Shown here: positions 21,962 through 28,119 of the stretch, piece by piece
Numbering within the stretch: the stretch's first letter is position 1
Layout of the letters: every line of letters begins with the position of its first letter
NCBI GenBank assembly: GCA_002725275.1
Contig: PBOE01000003.1
Coordinates: forward strand, 10,913-39,031
Source: Methanobacteriota archaeon
GTDB taxonomy: Archaea; Thermoplasmatota; Poseidoniia; Poseidoniales; Poseidoniaceae
DNA length: 28,119 nt
Direction: 5' to 3'
Notes under the pieces: generated by a model
Seen by the model: the letters and a program-made list of their open reading frames with translations, nothing else
The model's database searches: none
What the model was told of the DNA's origin: nothing
Position numbers and translations under genes: made by a program

Positions 21962-24134
21962 AAACGAACCCGACTTTGCATCAAGAGCAACGAAGGTTCA
22001 AACGCTCATCCACCGACAATCCACCATGAGGAAGGCGGCGGCTGCAGTGATGGCCCTGCTTTTTCTTGGGTTGTCTGCTTGGACGTTCGTCAACGAGGAC
22101 AGGATTGAAGCATGGCTACCGGGGCAAGTTGCGGAACAGGCCACCACCGCTCAAAACCAACTTCCCCTGCAAGACAACGAAACATGGCTCGTCGTCGTTG
22201 TTGATTTTCCAGAACACAGGGCCGACAACGGCTGGGGTCCAGACGAAGCCACCACCATGCTTGACCAAGCGGTGATACCGTACATCGACCAACTCTCCGG
22301 TGGCCAAACAAACCTGACCATTGTTGTACACGACACTGTCATTCGAGCCACGAAACCGCTGGCATCCTACGGCAGCGACGGCTCGGGGAAAGACACCGCG
22401 ACCGATGGGACGTTCCTACCGGTGAGTTTGGCAGAAGAAGCCGTGTTGGGCGTGCGGACCTCGGTTGATTGGAGTGATTACGACCTGGACAACGACGGAA
22501 CCGTCGACCGCTTCATGGTCTTGCACACCACCAAAGGCCAAGAGGAAAATCCGGGCAACACGAACCGAATTTGGAGCCACTACACCCAATTTCAAACGCC
22601 CATCGATGTGGGCGATGGCCTCGACATCGCCCACTACACCATGGCCAGTTTGCAGACCGGGACCAGCGGCATTGGTACGATCGTCCACGAAATGCTTCAC
22701 CAGATGGGGGCCGTTGACCTCTATCCCGTCCACGACGAGGTCAACTCACAGTCATGGAAAGGACCGGGAGACTGGGACATCATGGCCAGTGGAAACTGGA
22801 ACGGAGGCGGTCGCTGGCCAGCCATGCCAACCGGGGCAAATGTTGAGCTTGTCCGTCCCGAACGGGTTGAACGCCTCGATTTGGTCTGGCCCTCAACGAC
22901 CACAAGGCCGTGCATCGGTCCGTCAATAACGCTATCCGGTATCACCGAAGGAGGGTCGGTGTTGAAGATCCCCATTGCTGAGCACGAAAACGTGTTCATT
23001 GAACATCGATCCGATTCAGGGTATGATTCACGCCTTCCGGGAAACGGTATTCTGGTTTCTTACCAAGACCTCAGCGTGGGAGACGTTGACCGAAACGAGG
23101 TCAACACCAACCCCAACACACCGTGGTTGCGGGTCATCGAGGCTGATGAGGGCGCTGATTTGGTTCGCGGCTCAAATCAGGGCGAAGCCAGCGATCTATT
23201 CCTCAACAACACCACCTTCGGCGCCGAAGGCGTTGAGATCAGAACCCACGACGGCGTGTTGGTGCCGTGGGTTGGCGAAGTCTCAGGAGAGGAAAACCTC
23301 ACCGTGGCTTTCAGAGCACCGAATTGCATTCCTTCTTTCACCGTTGATATGACCGACCACGGCAGCACGGTCCTGCCGAATGAAGCGCCCTACGTTTCCA
23401 TATCCGGCGACGCGTCAAACTGCACGAGCACCCTCACCTCGTCCGACGGCAGGGGAATCACCCTGGTGCAAAACGAAGACGGGTATGCGTTCCAATACAC
23501 TTCAGCGGGTGTCGCACCGTCCACGGCGACCCTGCGTGGCGAGGTGATGTGTGGCAACGACGCGATGAACATTGAACACACCGTTCACGTGTTGAACCGC
23601 ATCCCTGTGCCATCGACGTACGACGCCCGGATTCACCCACAGCAACCGACACGACTTCAAGTTCCCATCGACTCTGTTGGAGAGGGCGAACAGCGCTACG
23701 ATGTGACCATCGACGGACCACTGGCAAGGGTCGCCTCAGGCGAGCCCTTCATCACGCTTGTCGAGGGGGGGACGTACACCTTGGAGATTGAACCCAACGG
23801 TCTCCTCACAGAAAACATGCTGGTTTACGGTACCGTCCAACTGCGAACCGAAGAGGGGATGTCCTGGACCATTGATGTTGAACTCCAAGCCAGTACCGTG
23901 GAGCCAACATGGTGGATGATTTGGACCGAACCCGGACGGGTGATCAGCCTCATGCTGCTTTTGCTTGGTTGCTCGACACTGGCGGGCGTCATCGGCTCAC
24001 GACCAAAAACACGGGCCGAACATCAGCATCAAGATGCCGTCGAGGTGCAAATGGATGCAGCCCCTGCAGAGGATGCTTGGGGGCGACCGCTGGACGATGA
24101 ATCAACCAACGCGTTTGATGTTCAGGAAGGATGA
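21954..24134 (+). CDS. M6-type zinc metalloprotease, membrane anchored
   Basis: A 726-residue exported protease. A hydrophobic segment at about residues 28-47 (AAAAVMALLFLGLSAWTFV) acts as signal or anchor. The catalytic region has WLVVVVDFPEH, a Ca-binding-like DYDLDNDGTVDRF, the zinc motif HEMLHQMG (H245, E246, H249) and GPGDWDIMASGNWNGGG, as in immune-inhibitor-A/M6 peptidases. Beta-rich domains follow (about 310-660), then a C-terminal transmembrane helix (ISLMLLLLGCSTLAGVIG) and a short acidic tail. So it probably degrades protein outside the cell while tethered at the surface. ATG 21954 overlaps the tatC-like stop; an in-frame ATG at 22026 would place the signal peptide at the very N-terminus. 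Its 3' end overlaps convergent endA by 33 bases. Confidence 0.85.
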   Translation: MAENEPDFASRATKVQTLIHRQSTMRKAAAAVMALLFLGLSAWTFVNEDRIEAWLPGQVAEQATTAQNQLPLQDNETWLVVVVDFPEHRADNGWGPDEATTMLDQAVIPYIDQLSGGQTNLTIVVHDTVIRATKPLASYGSDGSGKDTATDGTFLPVSLAEEAVLGVRTSVDWSDYDLDNDGTVDRFMVLHTTKGQEENPGNTNRIWSHYTQFQTPIDVGDGLDIAHYTMASLQTGTSGIGTIVHEMLHQMGAVDLYPVHDEVNSQSWKGPGDWDIMASGNWNGGGRWPAMPTGANVELVRPERVERLDLVWPSTTTRPCIGPSITLSGITEGGSVLKIPIAEHENVFIEHRSDSGYDSRLPGNGILVSYQDLSVGDVDRNEVNTNPNTPWLRVIEADEGADLVRGSNQGEASDLFLNNTTFGAEGVEIRTHDGVLVPWVGEVSGEENLTVAFRAPNCIPSFTVDMTDHGSTVLPNEAPYVSISGDASNCTSTLTSSDGRGITLVQNEDGYAFQYTSAGVAPSTATLRGEVMCGNDAMNIEHTVHVLNRIPVPSTYDARIHPQQPTRLQVPIDSVGEGEQRYDVTIDGPLARVASGEPFITLVEGGTYTLEIEPNGLLTENMLVYGTVQLRTEEGMSWTIDVELQASTVEPTWWMIWTEPGRVISLMLLLLGCSTLAGVIGSRPKTRAEHQHQDAVEVQMDAAPAEDAWGRPLDDESTNAFDVQEG

Positions 24135-25184
24135 CTCGTTTTCTGAGCGATGAGCGCACAACCAGCGTTTGTTCACGCCTTCTGCAAGGCGCACGGACAA
24201 ACAGACTTCCTCCCACGTTGCGGGCGCTTCTTCCCGCGGTTGAATCAACCAAGGTGCGTGGGCCACTTCGATGTCATCTTCATACGCTCGCCAGCGGCAT
24301 CCGTATTTGAAGCCGGGACGAAGCAGCAGACCGGCTTCAACCAACCCTGCGTACAGGCCGTTGACCTCTTCGTCAGCACCAAGGAGATGCTCATGTTCCT
24401 CCGTGCGAAGAAAACGCCCCGAGAAGTGTGGTACGCCGATGGCGGGCAGCGGCCATCCCGAATCAACCGAGAGGAAAACGCCGCCCTCCACGGGCGTGGC
24501 TGCTGCACACAACGACCGAACCGAGGATTGGTCCTCTTCCGTCAATGCAGAAATGTCAAGATGGTGGCCGGTGGGTTCAATGAATTCAAGATGATACACG
24601 GTGGTGTCGTATTCGTCGTCGATCACGCACAATTCAGCAAGGTGGTTCATGGAACGGACTTCGCTGACCCATGAACTGAGTTCGGTCCAGTCGAGCGGAT
24701 CTTGCGTTCGTTGGATGCGAACCTGTGTGTGACCTGCATGGGTCGACCACGGTTCATGACGCTCCCAGCGGATGGCCCAGGTTCCTGAAGGAAATGGACC
24801 AAACCGTTCGACCAAGTTCACCACGGGTACAACGCGTTCACCGCCGTTTCGCAACACGTCGAGGGCGATGGCTCGACGGATGAGGTTCGTGTCGTTCTCG
24901 AGGGAGGAAGAAAACCATGCCTCTTCTGACGGGAGAGGAAGGTGCCTGTACCAGTGGCAAAACAGAACCTCCTCGGCCGTCAGGGCGATGCCCCCCTCCA
25001 CGCGACGCCCGAGGGCGCTTTTTTGGTGGAGGCGATGCGCCAAAGGCTCAGGAACGAACCAACCGTCCTGACGCTTCGTTGGTGGTTGGAGGGGAACTGA
25101 GGGCGGTGCGTTGGCGGAGCGAGGCACGCCGAGGGGGCGAGTGGTGCGTTCGCGAGGACGATAGGTTCGCTCGCGTCCACCCAT
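24102..25184 (-). CDS. endA: tRNA-splicing endonuclease, tandem-fused archaeal form
   Basis: A 360-residue enzyme that cuts introns from tRNA precursors at bulge-helix-bulge sites. The C-terminal nuclease domain shows the expected FKYGCRWRAY, HAPWLI and GVNKRWLC elements, giving the catalytic triad Y301, H309 and K339 with normal spacing. The first half (GGIALTAEEVLFCHWYRHLP; LRNGGERVVPVV; FPSGTWAIRWE) looks like a second, degenerate nuclease unit, so this is the fused two-unit type that works as a homodimer. The N-terminal 40 residues are Arg/Pro rich. ATG 25184 is chosen because longer in-frame sequence overlaps the divergent gene and lacks similarity. Divergent from the winged-helix gene and two genes from archease. 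Confidence 0.85.
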   Translation of the reverse strand: MGGRERTYRPRERTTRPLGVPRSANAPPSVPLQPPTKRQDGWFVPEPLAHRLHQKSALGRRVEGGIALTAEEVLFCHWYRHLPLPSEEAWFSSSLENDTNLIRRAIALDVLRNGGERVVPVVNLVERFGPFPSGTWAIRWERHEPWSTHAGHTQVRIQRTQDPLDWTELSSWVSEVRSMNHLAELCVIDDEYDTTVYHLEFIEPTGHHLDISALTEEDQSSVRSLCAAATPVEGGVFLSVDSGWPLPAIGVPHFSGRFLRTEEHEHLLGADEEVNGLYAGLVEAGLLLRPGFKYGCRWRAYEDDIEVAHAPWLIQPREEAPATWEEVCLSVRLAEGVNKRWLCAHRSENESSFLNIKRVG

Positions 25185-25274
25185 GGGTTTACGACCAGCG
25201 GCCTGTTTTTGATTCCGTCGCTTGAAACCGATTGTCCTATGTGCTATCGGGTCAACCGCTGTTCGGGGGCTCCT

Positions 25275-26237
25275 ATGGTCGATGGATACTTGGGGACCCT
25301 CACCACCGAGGAGAGAGCCATGCTCCACCTGCTCAACCAACAGTTGCCCTCCGGGGGTTGGGAAGCACCTGCCACGCTGACCCAGGCTGGAATTTCTGCC
25401 GCCGTCCACGTTCAGCGAAAGCACATCCCGAGAACGCTCAAACGAATGGAGAAAAACGGCCTCCTCAACGTCGCGCAACGACACATACCCGGCGGCAAGC
25501 AACGAAAGCGGGTCTACACCCTCACAGAATCCGGCCGGGAGCAAGCCGATGCCCTCGCACAAAACATCCTTGCAAAGGGCGTCAAAAAGGGCGACAGCAC
25601 CGTTCAACTCGAAAGCCTCTGGGTACGGACCACGCCGCTCTTGGAATTGCTCTCTCACCTTGATGAGGCCCTCGTTTACCACGATAATGCACTGGTTTCC
25701 CCCGTCTCCAACCCGGAGGGCATGGCATCCATCGATGCACAATACGGTGAGGAATTGGTTCGTCGAATGTTTGCGCGCGCTTGGGAGGATGGAAAAATCA
25801 CCCGGGACGAACAATCCCTACTCAACGAGGTGGTGGAATTCCTTGGCATGCACCCCGAGCGTGTACGGCGCCTGTCAAACGAGGCAAGAAAGTCGCTCAA
25901 GATTCCACCGCCAGAGGAGGTGTACTACGACATGATCCTTCAGGCCCTTGACGATGGCGAAATTCTGCAAGATGAAATCGACCTGTTGGACACGTTTCGA
26001 ATTCACTTTGGTATTGACCAACTGACTCACAACTCTCTCCTGGAGCGAGCCAGAGCCACCGAACCCGTCTCCGAACACTACCACACCTACGCTGCTGCCG
26101 TCAAAACGGCCATGAAAGACAAAGTCATCACGGCGGATGAACATGCCATTCTCACCACGCTTCGTGGCACGCTGGACATCACAACCGCAGAACACGAGCA
26201 AATCATGCGTGATTTGAACCAAGAACCATCGAGGTGA
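25275..26237 (+). CDS. Winged-helix regulator with three C-terminal TerB-like repeats
   Basis: A 320-residue protein. Residues 1-100 form a winged helix-turn-helix of MarR-like type: LTTEERAMLHLLNQQL, HIPRTLKRMEKNGLLNVAQR, then a KQRKRVYTLTESGREQADAL wing. After a helical linker, three repeats about 53 residues apart (near 170, 223 and 276) each read like DGKITRDEQSLLNEVVEFLG: DDGEILQDEIDLLDTFRIHFG and KDKVITADEHAILTTLRGTL. These resemble TerB-like or EF-hand-like helical units with an acidic loop. It probably binds DNA, with the repeats sensing a metal or partner (inference). The start is uncertain: ATG 25275 is taken; ATG 25239 or TTG 25209 are in frame. The stop lies inside the GAGGTGA ribosome site of the next gene. 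Confidence 0.78.
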   Translation: MVDGYLGTLTTEERAMLHLLNQQLPSGGWEAPATLTQAGISAAVHVQRKHIPRTLKRMEKNGLLNVAQRHIPGGKQRKRVYTLTESGREQADALAQNILAKGVKKGDSTVQLESLWVRTTPLLELLSHLDEALVYHDNALVSPVSNPEGMASIDAQYGEELVRRMFARAWEDGKITRDEQSLLNEVVEFLGMHPERVRRLSNEARKSLKIPPPEEVYYDMILQALDDGEILQDEIDLLDTFRIHFGIDQLTHNSLLERARATEPVSEHYHTYAAAVKTAMKDKVITADEHAILTTLRGTLDITTAEHEQIMRDLNQEPSR

Positions 26238-26241
26238 ACCC

Positions 26242-27303
26242 ATGGGAATGACCGACGAAGAAGCCAACCTGCACGACACCCTATCTGAATTGAAGCGGCA
26301 CCTTCGGTCCGATGAAACGGGAAAGATTGTCCTCATCGGTGATGTGATGATGGATTGTTACATCCACGGCTATGCGAACAACCTGAACTCCCGTGCCCCC
26401 GTTCCGGTCTTGCGGGAAACCTCACGCGAAGAGGATGTCGGAGCGGCTGCGCACGTGGCTCGTGGACTCCGGTCGATGGGGATGCGGAGTCACTTGTTCG
26501 GCGTGGTCGGCGATGACAGCGCCGGACTTGGCATCATTGAGTCACTCGAAGCAGAGGGCGTCACCACCCACGGAATCGCTATTGTGGAAGACCGAACCAC
26601 GACCGTCAAGACACGAATGTTGGCTTCAAGAGAGAGTTTGATTCGAGACGAACAATTGCTGCTCCGATGGGACATTGAAGAAGACGATCCGGTGCCGGAC
26701 GAGGCTTCGCACGCCCTCTATGAACAGGCAATTCAAGACTTGGAAGGTGCATCGGCCCTCATCGCATCGGACTACGGCCAGGGTGTCATCACCGACCAAG
26801 GGGCTGAACGCTTGTTCGCTGCAGCAAAACAAATGGGCGTCCCCGTCATCGCCGACCCAAAACTGACGGGCCTTCATCGCACCGAGGGCGTGGACTGGAC
26901 GCTTTTCCAATCGCAAGGCCTTGAGTTGATGCGAAGACGCCTTGGTGCTTCAACGGGAGCAGAGGCAGCGGAGAAACTCCTCGCTCAATACCATTGGAAG
27001 CACTTGGTGGTCCTCGCCGGCGAAGCGGGCGTCACCATTTACTCCGCCGAGGAGGACACCGTCCATGCACCGTGCGGCTTGGTTGACCTGCGACAGATGA
27101 TCGGCCTCATCGACGCTGCGGCCGTGGCGATCGCTTTCTCCCTCTCGCGCGGGTTGGACGTCCACTCGACGGCCCTCCTGGCAAACGCCGCATGCGAGTG
27201 CATCCTCGGAGCAGAGCGAACCGATTCATTCGTGCTGAGCAAGGATGACTTGATTCACCGAGTGGGCGAACACGTGTGGAACCTTCAGGTGTCGAAACGA
27301 TGA
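26242..27303 (+). CDS. PfkB/RfaE-like carbohydrate-kinase-fold protein, altered active site
   Basis: A 353-residue ribokinase-fold protein closest in layout to the kinase part of RfaE/HldE (heptose-7-phosphate kinase). Shared features: GDVMMDCY, the SRAPVPVL block, GAAAHVARGLRSMG, GVVGDDSAGLG, RWDIEEDD and ASDYGQGVI. The catalytic signature usually reading TGAGD is IGLID here, with D291 kept but both Gly of the anion hole region altered, and the usual PN..E motif near 225 reads SQGLE. So it may be a weak kinase, have a changed substrate, or be a non-enzymatic sensor. ATG 26242 follows GAGGTGAACCC; ATG 26248 is possible. Archease follows after nine bases. Confidence 0.8.
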   Translation: MGMTDEEANLHDTLSELKRHLRSDETGKIVLIGDVMMDCYIHGYANNLNSRAPVPVLRETSREEDVGAAAHVARGLRSMGMRSHLFGVVGDDSAGLGIIESLEAEGVTTHGIAIVEDRTTTVKTRMLASRESLIRDEQLLLRWDIEEDDPVPDEASHALYEQAIQDLEGASALIASDYGQGVITDQGAERLFAAAKQMGVPVIADPKLTGLHRTEGVDWTLFQSQGLELMRRRLGASTGAEAAEKLLAQYHWKHLVVLAGEAGVTIYSAEEDTVHAPCGLVDLRQMIGLIDAAAVAIAFSLSRGLDVHSTALLANAACECILGAERTDSFVLSKDDLIHRVGEHVWNLQVSKR

Positions 27304-27312
27304 GGTGAGTCC

Positions 27313-27810
27313 ATGAGTGCATGGTTGTGGCCCACCACCGCCGATGTCGGTATGCGTGTCTTTGCCAACAGTTTCCCATCACTCTTGACGGAGGCCGCCA
27401 ACGGCATGCAAAACTATCTCATGAGTGAGTCAAGCGCACGGCGCATCAACAGCGTGGTGCGCAACACGGGTGAGTGGCGTGTTCGTTCGGACCATCGAGC
27501 CGCCGATGCAGAGTTTCTCTACCTGGCATGGTTGGATGAAATCCTCTACCGGGCCGAGGTGAAAAGGCAATGGTACGTGGACGGGATGGTGAAAATCACG
27601 ACCGACGATGAAGGCGGATTGACGGCCTTGGCACAGGTATCGTACGTCAACGCGGATGAAATCGAGCGTGAAATCGAAATCAAAGCGGTGACCACGCATC
27701 GATTGGTGGTAGGCGAGGTTCAGGCAGGTCAAACGTTGTCCAGCCCGTGGGACGATGTGCCAGCATTTGATGGCCCCGGCTGGTACGCCGACGTTGTGTT
27801 TGACATTTGA
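27313..27810 (+). CDS. Archease (RtcB tRNA-ligase cofactor)
   Basis: A 165-residue archease, the partner that helps the RNA ligase RtcB join tRNA halves after splicing. Family marks are TTADVGMRVFANSFPSLLTEAA near the N-terminus, the AEFLYLAWLDEILYRAE helix, IEIKAVTTHRLVVGE, and the C-terminal WYADVVFDI, whose Asp and the early ADVG Asp are metal ligands in the family. The ATG follows GAGGTGAGTCC that overlaps the previous stop. Together with endA in this cluster it covers the splicing side of tRNA maturation; rtcB itself is not in the window. Confidence 0.93.
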   Translation: MSAWLWPTTADVGMRVFANSFPSLLTEAANGMQNYLMSESSARRINSVVRNTGEWRVRSDHRAADAEFLYLAWLDEILYRAEVKRQWYVDGMVKITTDDEGGLTALAQVSYVNADEIEREIEIKAVTTHRLVVGEVQAGQTLSSPWDDVPAFDGPGWYADVVFDI

Positions 27811-28119
27811 GGTGGGAGAGCCAAGGGTGGACGTGCGCTTCGCAAGGCCAAATCCGCAGGCTTCCTCCATCCCGGATCCCCACAGCACCCATGGCCCCAG
27901 GTAGGGCTGCTCCGTTCCCGGCCTGACCTAGTCCCCCGGTTATTCACTCCCCGTTTCCTTCCGGAGACGGTTCATGACACCCGAGTCATGTGGGGGCGAG
28001 ACATCAACGTCCGCCTACGGGAACCCCACGGCCGCTTACGCCGCCCCAAGGCGTTCGGTCCACCATAACGACGATTTGTGATGCAGGGTACGCCGAGCTC
28101 CCCACCTATCCCGACCCTT
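27811..28119 (-). ncRNA. Signal recognition particle (7S) RNA, archaeal type; ends approximate
   Basis: The final 309 bases hold no protein gene; read on the minus strand they form an SRP RNA. The key helix 8 motif is at 27905-27928: GGTCAGGCCG-GGAA-CGGAGCAGCC, the near-invariant SRP54 site with its GGAA tetraloop. Helix 6, which binds SRP19, is at 27951-27970: CCGT-C-TCC-GGAA-GGA-A-ACGG. Helix 5 pairs such as 28013-28020 with 27854-27861, and 27989-27996 with 27878-27884, are complementary. A 5' domain with GGGGAGCTCGGCGTACCC matches archaeal helix 3. The ends are uncertain: AAGGGT at the window edge could pair with ACCCTT at 27823-27828, in which case the 5' end may lie just outside. The 3' end runs up to or near the archease stop. 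Confidence 0.9.

Noticed and set aside
25185..25814. A 210-residue upstream extension of the endA frame
   Set aside because: It lies wholly opposite the winged-helix gene, has no nuclease similarity, and a good ATG exists at 25184 at the start of the recognised protein.
27951..27970. TCCGGAAGGAA resembling the bacterial 4.5S RNA tetraloop site
   Set aside because: The true SRP54 site, with flanking TCAGG and AGCAG, is at 27905-27928; this hairpin fits helix 6 with its own GGAA loop.
27973..27990. CATGAC..GTCATG hairpin as a transcription terminator
   Set aside because: It lies in the middle of the SRP RNA between helix 5 pairs and has no T-run; it is better read as part of that RNA's structure.
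1..28119. CRISPR arrays, insertion sequences, tRNA genes and phage genes
   Set aside because: No direct-repeat array, transposase, tRNA cloverleaf or phage protein was recognised anywhere in the window; exhaustive tRNA detection would need a covariance search.

Overview
The window reads as a piece of an archaeal chromosome, most likely from a marine Thermoplasmatota/Euryarchaeota lineage such as Poseidoniales (Marine Group II). It carries archaeal/eukaryotic-type ribosomal proteins (eS19, eL39, eL31, eS17), a PDCD5-like protein, a fused archaeal tRNA-splicing endonuclease, archease and an archaeal-type SRP (7S) RNA. Promoters look like TATA boxes about 25-45 nt before the start codon, and many ribosome binding sites read GAGGTGA. 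Alongside these sit genes more familiar from bacteria (GTP cyclohydrolase I, MsrB, proton-translocating transhydrogenase, A-type Fe-S carrier). The lineage call is inferred from gene content; no 16S rRNA gene is present.

Layout. (1) 1-2902, plus strand: folE, queE, queC-msrB fusion and queD, a complete GTP-to-preQ0 operon that would feed archaeosine (or another 7-deazaguanine) synthesis. (2) 2903-5490, minus strand: a seven-gene translation operon in the order eS19, PDCD5-like, eL39, eL31, eS17, an orphan 72-residue protein, and a TrmJ-like SPOUT methyltransferase. (3) 5631-10787, plus: a two-helix membrane protein, a 1,180-residue cell-surface protein, a previously untracked 57-residue membrane protein and a PqqD-like protein. 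(4) 10751-12104, minus: an FMN reductase and an FGE-fold protein without the FGE catalytic cysteines. (5) 12213-15648, plus: a large TPR protein, an IscA-like Fe-S carrier and a YgfZ/IBA57-like protein. (6) 15642-19665: malate dehydrogenase on minus, divergent from a three-gene pntAA-pntAB-pntB transhydrogenase operon. (7) 19738-24134, plus: a secreted Reeler-like membrane protein with a CTCH motif, a TatC-like protein with a cysteine-rich C-terminal domain, and an M6-type metalloprotease. (8) 24102-28119: EndA on minus; divergent from it a winged-helix protein with three TerB-like repeats, a degenerate PfkB/RfaE-like kinase and archease on plus; then SRP RNA on minus.

The most unusual items are a QueC domain that has lost all four zinc cysteines and is fused to a complete MsrB domain, a TatC-like membrane domain fused to a possible MvhD/FlpD-like cysteine domain, and a sugar-kinase-fold protein with an altered GAGD motif next to archease. 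The gene clusters form coherent groups: preQ0 synthesis, translation, Fe-S maturation (IscA plus YgfZ/IBA57), NAD(P)H balance (MDH plus Pnt) and tRNA splicing/ligation (EndA plus archease). No mobile elements, CRISPR arrays or tRNAs were recognised.
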